From Palleronia pelagia (GTDB lineage Bacteria > Pseudomonadota > Alphaproteobacteria > Rhodobacterales > Rhodobacteraceae): 64,000 bases of DNA. The stretch is from NCBI RefSeq assembly GCF_900110115.1, contig NZ_FOCM01000001.1, positions 806,001 to 870,000 on the forward strand. Reading direction: 5' to 3'. This document shows, in pieces, positions 37,553 through 45,645 of this stretch (its first letter is position 1; each line of letters starts with the position of its first letter). The position numbers were made by a program, and so were the translations under genes. Below the pieces are notes generated by a model that was not told where the DNA came from, did not search any database, and saw only the letters and a program-made list of their open reading frames with translations.

Positions 37553-37578
37553 CCTCAACTTCTGGATAAAAGTTGAGG
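37553..37578. repeat. Palindromic site IR2 (9-bp arms, 8-bp spacer)
   Basis: Arms CCTCAACTT and AAGTTGAGG flank CTGGATAA, which is the reverse complement of the IR1 spacer with one change. The right arm merges with the GAGGAG ribosome-binding site of the 42-aa gene, so the element could also act at RNA level. Confidence 0.85.
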
Positions 37579-37587
37579 AGTGGTGCC

Positions 37588-37716
37588 GTGGCCCGCACGT
37601 CCCTGATCATCGGTATCACCGTCGCGCTCCTGTACATGGGGGCGTACTTCGCCCTGTACCAAGGGTATTGGACGCTCTTGGTACAGGCTAAGTGCCCGCG
37701 CCATGGACGAGGATGA
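37588..37716 (+). CDS. Small membrane protein, 42 aa, GTG start
   Basis: The frame starts with GTG 7 bp after GAGGAG and encodes one hydrophobic segment (SLIIGITVALLYMGAYFALY, about residues 5-24) followed by a short basic tail (CPRHGRG). It overlaps the next gene by 14 bp in another frame, which suggests coupling. Two strong inverted repeats lie within it. Size and membrane span recall small toxins or accessory peptides, but no family is recognised. Confidence 0.55.
   Translation: MARTSLIIGITVALLYMGAYFALYQGYWTLLVQAKCPRHGRG
37653..37687. repeat. 11-bp inverted repeat inside the small gene
   Basis: CCTGTACCAAG (37653-37663) and CTTGGTACAGG (37677-37687) are perfect complements with a 13-nt loop; the RNA hairpin would lie just upstream of the next start codon at 37703 and may modulate its translation. 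Confidence 0.8.
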
Positions 37717-37993
37717 AGCCACTGAGATCAGGCAAGGCTTCCTGAACCTGCGCAATGACTGGCTGCGCCGCCGCATCTTTAGTGCGGCCTCCACCTATCT
37801 CGTTCTCGAAGCCATCCAACAGCGTGGTGAATACAGGGATACCGCACTCGCTGCGCATGAACAGCGTATGGCGGAGTATGATGACGCAACCTCGCACGCA
37901 GAACGCATTAAACAATTCGTATCGACCTCAAAATTGCTGGAGACAGCGGTGTTCAGAAACGGAATCCAAAAATCTCTTTTAAGATATAAATAG
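37703..37993 (+). CDS. Hypothetical helical protein, 96 aa
   Basis: Unrecognised. An acidic start (MDEDEATEIRQGF) is followed by amphipathic helices (LRNDWLRRRIFSAASTYLVLEAIQQRGEYRDTAL). It overlaps the 42-aa membrane gene and probably shares its mRNA. The region downstream (37994-38182) is AT-rich and shows no gene. Confidence 0.6.
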   Translation: MDEDEATEIRQGFLNLRNDWLRRRIFSAASTYLVLEAIQQRGEYRDTALAAHEQRMAEYDDATSHAERIKQFVSTSKLLETAVFRNGIQKSLLRYK

Positions 37994-38182
37994 ATATAGC
38001 TTGAAAAACGGGGAGGAGAAATTCCTTTACAGATTAGAATAAAATGAGCAAGATGCAATTATTAGTTAAAAATTTTTATTGAGCATTTCATGCCGTGATA
38101 CGCGGTCACCTATCAAGTGCTTGCGACAATGTCGTGATGGAAGAGTTTTTAGACAATATCGCACGTGAAAGGATCCAATTAA

Positions 38183-39229
38183 TTGGCCCGACTTTTAAAT
38201 ATATGTTTGATTTCGTTAGCCTTAACGATGGCGAGCTTGGTCGACGGTCATGCTCAAACCGCAAGTGATAATGAAATTGAAGAGTTCGCAATCTCAAACG
38301 AACGAGAATTTTTATCGAACTTTATTGCGGCTGCAGTGTCGAACCAGTCAAACCAATACAGAATCCCCCCATTCAACCAAAGAACAGAAGAATTTGAGGG
38401 AATATTTAATATAACTCTATTGCGCTCATTCTATCCTTGGCTAACTAAACATTTGCATGAGGTAGATGGCAGACCAAAGCTTCAAGCCATAAACAAATGG
38501 AGTAAGCCAATAAGGATATCCTTTGCGCCCCCAGCGGACGAGAATCTATGTTCAGAAGTAAATCAAAATCGGACAACAGATTGTATTCTTTGGCCCGTTA
38601 CGAGTCAAAAAGACCACGAAGACATAAAGGCCGAAGTCAGCGAACTAATTGGCAGCCTAGCCAGTCTTACTGGTTTAGATATTTCATTGGCATCGAATGT
38701 ATCTGATCCAGCCAATTTGCACATACTTAGAATTCCTTCGGAGGGTCAGGTATTTAAAAAAAATAAGAGTATAATAACAACAATATCAAGTAGCACATTT
38801 CCAAAACCAATTCTTTTCGCTGGCTATCTGGATCGTTTTCTTCCAAACGCTGTATGGTTTACTGCGGGTGCGAAACGTCACGTCGAGGGCTTCTACCTAC
38901 CTGATTCCCGGAATAGAATTGACCGCGCCTTTTGCTATATTCGCGGACATCATAGCGTCGAAATCATACGCGCAATGACGCGCGAGTGCTTATTAAGATC
39001 GTTGGGCCTTCCTGGAGCTCTCAGCAATTCTCCACCTATGGGCCAAATTCTGAGCCTTTGGAATGAGAATGCCGACATTACTGACGTTGATTTGCCTGTC
39101 GAGCTAGGAGTTCTTGATCGTGAAATTATCAAGCATTTGTATAGTGAAAAAATTTATGCGGGAATGACCCCATGGGAATTACAAGTGCGTATACGAAAAA
39201 TTAAACTAGATATATTGGAGAATGAATGA
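38183..39229 (+). CDS. DUF2927-like exported protein
   Basis: The 348-aa protein has a signal peptide (about residues 1-24, ending DGHA). The second half matches my memory of DUF2927, a family common in Rhodobacteraceae: FCYIRGHHSVEIIRAMTREC, LLRSLGLPGALSNSPPMGQILSLWNENADIT and LDREIIKHLYSEKIYAGMTP. Members resemble metalloproteases with altered active sites; here the expected HExxH is replaced by TRECL, so catalysis is doubtful. Start is TTG after AAAGGA. Its stop overlaps the RTX gene start by 4 bp, so the two are co-translated. Confidence 0.7.
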   Translation: MARLLNICLISLALTMASLVDGHAQTASDNEIEEFAISNEREFLSNFIAAAVSNQSNQYRIPPFNQRTEEFEGIFNITLLRSFYPWLTKHLHEVDGRPKLQAINKWSKPIRISFAPPADENLCSEVNQNRTTDCILWPVTSQKDHEDIKAEVSELIGSLASLTGLDISLASNVSDPANLHILRIPSEGQVFKKNKSIITTISSSTFPKPILFAGYLDRFLPNAVWFTAGAKRHVEGFYLPDSRNRIDRAFCYIRGHHSVEIIRAMTRECLLRSLGLPGALSNSPPMGQILSLWNENADITDVDLPVELGVLDREIIKHLYSEKIYAGMTPWELQVRIRKIKLDILENE

Positions 39230-42200
39230 CACAGGAAGTAACGATCGGTGAAATTACCTATCGCATTGATCAGACGGTCGGGTCTCAATCCGAAAGAGAT
39301 TCAATGTTTCAAGAACTGCAAAATCTATCCCAGTTAAGCGAGATGGAGAAATCTCATACTGGATTGGATGGAAATCGAAATGGCCTTTCTACGGTCACAG
39401 TGTCAGTAAGCTCTGATAGCAGCGAACTGGAAATGCATTCTTCTGACGGAACATCTCAGGGCCCGATGACATCTCCTGGAAATATATTGACCGAAATAGA
39501 TAGCTCTACTGGAGAAATGCAACATGCCCATATTTATATTGACTTAGATAGAATAGGTAAAACTGAGTATCAGCCAGCTGATGGGAGTCTCTCGCCTGTA
39601 GATATGACGGCTGGTGCGATCTTTGTAAACGAGGCGGGGTCAATTATTGGATATCTTAACGAGAACTATATCCCACCTGGAATGAAATCAAACCCCGTTT
39701 TCGATCAAGGTCTAGTCGGGGGCGCAGAAGATATTTACTCTGGACACTTTGAAGACATATATCACTTAGCTATGGGCGAGCCGGTTCGCGGCGCCGAGAC
39801 ACCTGGACAACTGCTGTTGAATTTAATGGAGCATGACCCATTTGCGACAGTCCAAGAGTGGATAGAGGCAATTCTAAATGATGAACAGCACGAATATATT
39901 GGATTACCAGTAAACGTAAATACTTCTGAGAGAGGTATTGACATCACTGACAGTTCTGGTGGAGCGGATACACTCAAAATAATACAAGCCATGGATGATG
40001 GTAACGGAACCGTAAACCTTTATGAAAGTAGTGAAGCGTCCGAACTCGTGAATGCTGTAGATGCTTCCGCTGATCAATCCAGCCCTCTCGTGCTGGACAT
40101 TGATATGGATGGTATTATTGAGCTATCCGCCTTTTCCGATACAAACACGACATTCTTTGATCTAGACGAAGATGGTTTCGCGGAGCGGACGGGGTGGGTA
40201 TCCGCAGACGATGGCCTTCTGGCATTGGATATAAATAATAACGGGCGAATAGATGATAACGCTGAATTGTTCGGCAGCGCTGACGAAAGCGGCTTCTATC
40301 AACTTTCTGCTTTAGACAGCAACTCCGACGGCGTTATAAATGCAAGTGATGATGATTTTGGCAAGCTTCTTATCTGGAGAGATATCAATCAGAATGGTGG
40401 AAGTGAGTTCGAAGAACTTGACTCTCTGAATGCCTATAATATCACGGAGATTTCCCTTTCATCGACAAGGATTGCCGGAACAAACCAAGGCCACTTTGTT
40501 TCAGACGAAGCCACGTTTACTGTCGATAACGGCATCACGATATCAACGCATATTGTGCAGGATATTTGGTTCGAGCATGACAACTTAGTCACGAAATATA
40601 TTCGAGACTACACTTTTGACATTAGCTCAGCTGATTTGGTTACTGTGCGAGGTTATGGTGAGATTGCGGATCTCCACATCGCGATGAGCCTGGACAACGG
40701 TGTTGGTGGGCTCATGGAGATGAATCAGACTCTAGTCGATACCTCTTTTGATGACCTTATTTCGGGAGTTACATTGCAATCAGATATTCGAGATATCATG
40801 CATCGCTGGGCTGGCGTAGATGGAGTTTCTTCGACCAGCAGAGGCAACTATGTCGATGCAAAAGACTTAGAATATTTGGAGAAATTTACAGGGCAGCCGT
40901 TCCTCCAGCACGGTTATGAGCCAAATCCTATGGTTCAGGCCGGCGCAATGCTTACAGAGACGTTTCTGGAGGCCCAAATGGCCGTCGGCGCACGACTTCT
41001 ATTGCAATCAAATGGTGCAGAACTTTTCTCCAACAGTGTTGAGTATACTCTTGCCACCGACACCTTCACAGACCCGGGAGCTTTGGATTCCGCGGCTCTC
41101 TCAGATATCGAAACTCTAGCAAGCGCCCCGGGAGCGGATGCGATGGCAATCTGGGAAAACGTTGTCTTTCTCGTTGTAGGCGCACGCGGCGGCGTGAACA
41201 ATGTTACCGGAGCTGATATCACGGCTTTGGACACAGCAATCAGCAACACCATCTCCGGTACATACTACTCCGATGTTCTGAATAGCCTTTATGGCATTGA
41301 TGACAACGGTCTGGATATTACCGGAACAAGCAGCGCAGATACAATTGATGGCGCGGGCTTTGAAGACCTCCTACAGGGTCAGGACGGCGATGATACTATA
41401 AACGGATATAACGGCAATGACTACATAGCGACAGGTGGCGGAAACGATACGGCCTATGGCGGCAACGGTCATGATGAGATTTATAACTATAGCGGCAATG
41501 ACACATTCTATGGGGGCTCAGGTGCTGACCTGATCACAAGCGGCACAGGCAGCGACACCTATGTCTTCAACGTAGGTGACGGGGATGATACGATTGTCGA
41601 GAGTTATTCCACATCAGCAACTGACCGCATACAGTTTGGCAGCGGTATTACGCTCTCCGATCTGACCTTCACACGGGTTAGTAACGAAGACCTTCTGATC
41701 ACTATCGATCCGTCCGCAGGCGGGGGCTCGATCCTTGTAGATGGTCACTTCAAAAGCTATGCCGAGAACATCAACGAGATTGTCTTTAGCGACACTTCGA
41801 CCTTTGATCCGGAAAGTATCAACTACACGCTCCATGCGACTGACAATGCCGAGACGCAGCTTAACGGCGTTCACACAGGCTCGGACGATGATACGATCTA
41901 TGGTCATGGCGGTAATGATCGTATCTTTGGCTACCAAGGCGCTGATAACCTCTATGGCGGAGACGGTGATGATACGATCTATGCTTATAATACAAGCGGT
42001 GAGTATGCCGACACGCACGCCCATATTCTGGACGGCGGTGCAGGAAATGACCTGATCCGCGCAGCAGACGGTGCTGATGATATTACAGGCGGGACAGGCA
42101 ACGACAGCCTGTTCGGCTATAGCGGTAATGATACCTACACCTTCAATTACGGCGATGGCAATGACACGCTAGAGGATGATGCAGGCACAGCCGATGTCAT

Positions 42201-43461
42201 AGAGCTGGGTGCTGGCATTACGCAAGCGGACTTGAGCTACGATCTGTCCGAACAGTATGATCTGAAGATCATTATCGACGGCGGGGCTGGGGGCAGCATT
42301 TTTATCAACCGTATGTATTACAGCGCGACCTATCAGGTTGAGAGCCTTGTCCTGGCAGATAGTACTGTCATTGATCTGATCTATCAGGATTATGAATGGT
42401 CCGGCTCTAACGGCAATGATTATCTCTATGGCCGTGACTTTAATGATAGCGTTGATACGATCCATGGCCTGGACGGCGATGATTATATTATCGGTGAGAG
42501 AGGGGATGACGTTCTCTACGGTGATGCCGGAGACGATGAGATTTACGGTGATTACGGAGACGACATAATTTATGGGGGGACAGGTGCCGATACCCTGCGT
42601 GGTAGCTACGGCGCAGATGAGCTTTATGGTGGTGATGGCAATGACGATATCCGCAGCGGCGCAGATGATGATATCCTGAGTGGCGGTCTGGGGGATGACT
42701 ATCTCAACGGCGAAGGCGGCTATGGTGATATCGTAGATTACGGAACAGCCTCTAACGGAGTGGTGGTCAATTTTCAGACGGGCACAGCTACAGGCGAAGG
42801 CACGGATACGCTTTCAAGTATCGAGTATGCTCATGGTTCCTCTTATAATGATACATTCTCTCCAAGCTATTATACGAAAGGCTTTGATGGAAAAGGCGGT
42901 GTAGATACCCTTGATCTGGCAGCCGGGTACGGTGCGTCCTACTACGCTAACGTCAACTTGGCTTCGGGTACAATGAGCGGCTATTACATCAACCTGACAC
43001 TTGCCAATATCGAGAATGTCATTGGGCGCAGCGGCAATGACACCCTGACAGGTGATGCGCAAGCCAATCAGCTTGAAGGCCGGAATGGTAACGATACGAT
43101 CAGCGGTGCAGACGGTGATGACCTTCTTTACGGCGGTAGTGGTAATGACACGGTCACAGGCGGCAATGGCGCAGATACATACTTCTTCTTAGACGGCGAG
43201 ACAGGATCAGACACGATCACAGATTTTAGCATAGCAGACGGGGACGCACTCAATCTCGCTGATATGCTGAGCTTGTTTGATCCTTTGACAGACATACTCA
43301 CAGATTTTGTAGAGATCACCGATAGCGGCTCGAACTCTATCGTGAAGATCGACCAGGACGGTGGTGCAGACAGCTTCGTGCAGATCGCCACACTAACAGG
43401 TGTGACAGGTCTGACAGACGAAGACGCTCTCGAAGCATCAGGCAACCTGATCGCGGCCTGA
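39226..43461 (+). CDS. Large RTX (hemolysin-type calcium-binding) protein, 1411 aa
   Basis: The N-terminal about 280 residues show no known fold. Residues about 284-385 carry EF-hand/dockerin-like Asp-rich loops (LDIDMDGIIELSAF, LDLDEDG-like FDLDEDGFAERTGW, LDINNNGRIDDNAELFG). From about residue 705 to 1325 there are many RTX nonapeptide repeats (GxGxDx type, such as GNDTAYGGNGHDEIY and GDDVLYGDAGDDEIY) in at least four blocks separated by beta-rich spacers. The C-terminus has the acidic, hydrophobic end expected of a type I secretion substrate. No T1SS transporter is in the island, so export would need a chromosomal one. It overlaps the DUF2927 gene; activity (toxin, adhesin or enzyme) cannot be told. 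Confidence 0.9.
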   Translation: MTQEVTIGEITYRIDQTVGSQSERDSMFQELQNLSQLSEMEKSHTGLDGNRNGLSTVTVSVSSDSSELEMHSSDGTSQGPMTSPGNILTEIDSSTGEMQHAHIYIDLDRIGKTEYQPADGSLSPVDMTAGAIFVNEAGSIIGYLNENYIPPGMKSNPVFDQGLVGGAEDIYSGHFEDIYHLAMGEPVRGAETPGQLLLNLMEHDPFATVQEWIEAILNDEQHEYIGLPVNVNTSERGIDITDSSGGADTLKIIQAMDDGNGTVNLYESSEASELVNAVDASADQSSPLVLDIDMDGIIELSAFSDTNTTFFDLDEDGFAERTGWVSADDGLLALDINNNGRIDDNAELFGSADESGFYQLSALDSNSDGVINASDDDFGKLLIWRDINQNGGSEFEELDSLNAYNITEISLSSTRIAGTNQGHFVSDEATFTVDNGITISTHIVQDIWFEHDNLVTKYIRDYTFDISSADLVTVRGYGEIADLHIAMSLDNGVGGLMEMNQTLVDTSFDDLISGVTLQSDIRDIMHRWAGVDGVSSTSRGNYVDAKDLEYLEKFTGQPFLQHGYEPNPMVQAGAMLTETFLEAQMAVGARLLLQSNGAELFSNSVEYTLATDTFTDPGALDSAALSDIETLASAPGADAMAIWENVVFLVVGARGGVNNVTGADITALDTAISNTISGTYYSDVLNSLYGIDDNGLDITGTSSADTIDGAGFEDLLQGQDGDDTINGYNGNDYIATGGGNDTAYGGNGHDEIYNYSGNDTFYGGSGADLITSGTGSDTYVFNVGDGDDTIVESYSTSATDRIQFGSGITLSDLTFTRVSNEDLLITIDPSAGGGSILVDGHFKSYAENINEIVFSDTSTFDPESINYTLHATDNAETQLNGVHTGSDDDTIYGHGGNDRIFGYQGADNLYGGDGDDTIYAYNTSGEYADTHAHILDGGAGNDLIRAADGADDITGGTGNDSLFGYSGNDTYTFNYGDGNDTLEDDAGTADVIELGAGITQADLSYDLSEQYDLKIIIDGGAGGSIFINRMYYSATYQVESLVLADSTVIDLIYQDYEWSGSNGNDYLYGRDFNDSVDTIHGLDGDDYIIGERGDDVLYGDAGDDEIYGDYGDDIIYGGTGADTLRGSYGADELYGGDGNDDIRSGADDDILSGGLGDDYLNGEGGYGDIVDYGTASNGVVVNFQTGTATGEGTDTLSSIEYAHGSSYNDTFSPSYYTKGFDGKGGVDTLDLAAGYGASYYANVNLASGTMSGYYINLTLANIENVIGRSGNDTLTGDAQANQLEGRNGNDTISGADGDDLLYGGSGNDTVTGGNGADTYFFLDGETGSDTITDFSIADGDALNLADMLSLFDPLTDILTDFVEITDSGSNSIVKIDQDGGADSFVQIATLTGVTGLTDEDALEASGNLIAA

Positions 43462-43466
43462 CACCA

Positions 43467-43796
43467 CTATTTGGAAATCAGGTAGTCATCCAGCGACTTG
43501 CCGCTTTCCAGACCTTCCTTGATCCAGGCTGGCTGACGACCGCGCCCGCTCCATGTGAGAGATGGGTTTTCAGGATGCGCATACTTCGGCGGCAAAGGCT
43601 GCTTACCTTTCTTCGCCGCAGCGCCGCCCGTCAATTCAGCAACAGAAAATCCGTGCTCTTTGGCCGTGGCTTCGATTGCGGCGAGGGCTTCATTCCTGCG
43701 CTTGGCCTCATACTGGTCGATGGCCTTGGCAACGTCTTTTTGAAGCTGCTTGAGCTCATCCAGATCGAGCTTGTCGAGATTGATCTTGGCGGGCAT
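43467..43796 (-). CDS. H-NS/HvrA-family nucleoid protein
   Basis: The 109-aa protein has an N-terminal coiled-coil oligomerisation helix (LDELKQLQKDVAKAIDQYEAK). The C-terminal H-NS DNA-binding motif is YAHPENPSLTWSGRGRQPAWI, with the core GRGRQP that enters the AT-rich minor groove. Island-borne H-NS copies often silence AT-rich transferred DNA, which fits this location. It is convergent with the RTX gene, 5 bp apart. Confidence 0.93.
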   Translation of the reverse strand: MPAKINLDKLDLDELKQLQKDVAKAIDQYEAKRRNEALAAIEATAKEHGFSVAELTGGAAAKKGKQPLPPKYAHPENPSLTWSGRGRQPAWIKEGLESGKSLDDYLISK

Positions 43797-43896
43797 GGGT
43801 CCGTCCTCGTTTTGTCGTCAGGTTTTCCCTACGCCTTTAGTAAGAAGATATTCAAGCCCCAAACTCATGAGCGCCGTGTCAGAGAGCGTTGTGGAG

Positions 43897-44682
43897 CTAA
43901 TCTGTAAGTCCAGCACTATAAAGCCACTCATCAAAGATTTCAGGCGTAAGTGTATACCCTCGAACCATGATGTCCTCAGGTTGCAGAAACGAATCGCCCG
44001 ACGACGCTATAGGCCTTCCGCTTGGCGCGCCTTCAAATGTAATACCAATAGGCATTAGTCGATCATTCTCAACACAGAATATAGGACCGCCGCTTATCCC
44101 ACTAAAGCCATACCGTGATGGCTGTGGTAGTTTCGATTGTAGTGCAAACATTGGATTCTTTGGATTGATCGGCGAAACTAACTCGGCAGTGACTTCGATC
44201 ATGCTTGACGCAACATTCGTCTCAATCTCAGACTTCTCTTTGTCTGGGAACCCAACCGCACAGCATAGGTTAATGTCTTTCCAGTTGGGTTCTAGGTACT
44301 TATCTAGATTGATCGGCTTTTTCGGCTTTGATCCAGAAACAAGTTCAAGATGGTACTCTGAGAAGTAAGAGATGCATATGTCTGTCCCGCCAAGATCATC
44401 AATGTCCTGCAATGTGCTTACCGCTCCTGCTTCAGACCATGTGTTGAGAGGAATCAACACTCTATTTCCATGAATATTTGCAGACCAGCTTTCGTTTTTT
44501 GCCATGTGCTCTTTAACATGCCGACACGTAACGATATATAGATGACCTTTTCTTCGGACAAAGGTTGCTGTTGCATTGACCGATTCCGCATTGTGTCCTT
44601 CTGCCAAAAAGGCATTCTGTAAAAATAGCGGAGCGCAGTACATATTCATCATTTTACTAATAGATTTTTCGCTCATTTTCAT
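43897..44682 (-). CDS. Trypsin-like serine peptidase, 261 aa
   Basis: A chymotrypsin-fold catalytic triad can be read: His55 in YIVTCRHV, Asp101 in GGTDICISYF and Ser197 in YGFSGISGGPIF (GxSGGP). There is no signal peptide, so it is probably cytoplasmic, unlike housekeeping HtrA proteases, and no PDZ domain is present. The N-terminus could start at the third codon, which has a better-placed AAGGA. Cytoplasmic trypsin-like peptidases of this kind often accompany multi-domain immunity proteins; the neighbouring 1358-aa gene is on the same strand. Role inferred. Confidence 0.8.
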   Translation of the reverse strand: MKMSEKSISKMMNMYCAPLFLQNAFLAEGHNAESVNATATFVRRKGHLYIVTCRHVKEHMAKNESWSANIHGNRVLIPLNTWSEAGAVSTLQDIDDLGGTDICISYFSEYHLELVSGSKPKKPINLDKYLEPNWKDINLCCAVGFPDKEKSEIETNVASSMIEVTAELVSPINPKNPMFALQSKLPQPSRYGFSGISGGPIFCVENDRLMPIGITFEGAPSGRPIASSGDSFLQPEDIMVRGYTLTPEIFDEWLYSAGLTD

Positions 44683-44744
44683 CCTTATAATTTTAGTTTA
44701 TTATATGTATTTAGGAGAACGAAAATCTGCCATGTAAGATTGAT

Positions 44745-44775
44745 ATTTTTTAGGTTTTAGGTTTTAGGTTTTTGT
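44745..44775. repeat. TTTTAGG short tandem repeat
   Basis: About three copies of a 7-bp TTTTAGG unit in the AT-rich gap upstream of the peptidase gene; the gap holds no other feature I can support. Confidence 0.7.
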
Positions 44776-44805
44776 TTTTTGCCCACGCTCTTGTCATTCC
44801 TGTCG

Positions 44806-44952
44806 CTACCGACCTAGTTGCCTCTCAAGGAATTCTTGGTTGAACGGATCAAGTAAGGGCTGTTCTCCTTCCAGCATACAAAGCACCCGGTAGCAGTTTG
44901 CTGCTTCCCGCGCCATCATCTCAAGCTGGCAGACCGTCTTCCCAATACTCAT
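44806..44952 (-). CDS. Small protein, 48 aa
   Basis: Begins MSIGKTVCQLEMMAREAANC and ends LERQLGR, with a GAAGGGGAG site upstream. It looks like two helices with two Cys residues. It follows the 73-aa gene by 23 bp on the same strand and precedes the peptidase gene. Function unknown. Confidence 0.5.
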   Translation of the reverse strand: MSIGKTVCQLEMMAREAANCYRVLCMLEGEQPLLDPFNQEFLERQLGR

Positions 44953-44975
44953 CGCTTCGTACTCCCCTTCGTGAA

Positions 44976-45197
44976 TCAGGACGTAACACGCCTCCAGAAT
45001 GCCTCCACATCACGGTCGATCTCTTCAGCTTCTTCGAGAGACGGCAGTTCTCGCTGCAAGACCTTGCGTACGGCAGGAGACTGAAGATGCCCGATCTCTT
45101 GGAAGCGCTTCACGGTTTCAGCCAACGGCTGTGGAAGACGATCCCGCCACCAGGCAGGAGAATACTTTTCGGGCTTGTGCTTCGGGGAAAGTGGCAT
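44976..45197 (-). CDS. Small protein, 73 aa
   Basis: The sequence runs from [20 protein letters not shown] to [16 protein letters not shown]. It is helical and charged with aromatic anchors (PAWWRD, AFWRRV). No domain is recognised. It sits between the structured noncoding region and the 48-aa gene, all on the minus strand, and may belong to the same locus as the peptidase and the large HTH protein. Confidence 0.55.
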   Translation of the reverse strand: MPLSPKHKPEKYSPAWWRDRLPQPLAETVKRFQEIGHLQSPAVRKVLQRELPSLEEAEEIDRDVEAFWRRVTS

Positions 45198-45645
45198 GTC
45201 TCAGCTTAGATCAGTGAACCAGTCTGCACCAAGCCCACAGCGATCACTTATTGCGGAGTCAGAGCTAGGTTTCCGACTTAGCGACGAACGCAAGATGTGT
45301 GTTGTAGTACAACGCCAACTTGGCAAGGGGACCCGCTGCGCGCCCCCGTTGCATCCCCCCGGCTTGTGGCGGGTCTCAGGGTATTGAACCCGTCATCCAG
45401 CCATCAGAGCGTTTCGCCGCTTGGGCCACGAGCAAGGAGACTTCGCTCTCCCTGCACCCATCGATCAAGGGGCTATCGCGCCCCCTTGAAACCCGCTCGC
45501 AGGACTTGGAGACGTCCCTCTCCACCTGCACCGAACCACGGACAACCTGCCGTCAGGTTGATCAACGATCAGGGAGCGTTCCTGCTGCCCCCGATACCCC
45601 CCTTAACAATTCATAGAGACCAGCCCTTAGGCGGCTTGGATGTCG
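45198..45645. ncRNA. Structured noncoding region, possible ncRNA or tRNA-like remnants
   Basis: This 448-bp gap has no credible ORF but is GC-rich and full of stems. Perfect hairpins are: GGAGA/TCTCC at 45436-45451 (6-nt loop), TCAAGGGG/CCCCTTGA at 45465-45489, GGAGA/TCTCC at 45508-45523 (6-nt loop) and CAACCTG/CAGGTTG at 45543-45560. The two GGAGA hairpins lie 72 bp apart and both are followed by CTGCACC. Three plus-strand stretches contain TGAACC, TGAAACC or CGAACC, which on the minus strand read like T-loops; one (45367-45393) is preceded by TGG as an antisense CCA end. No complete cloverleaf can be drawn, so strand and identity are open. Confidence 0.4.

Noticed and set aside
37431-37578. 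Integron attC sites.
   Set aside because: The core does not match GTTRRRY, and the recombinase lacks the integron-specific insertion; the symmetric arm-spacer-arm form fits other recombinases or operators better.
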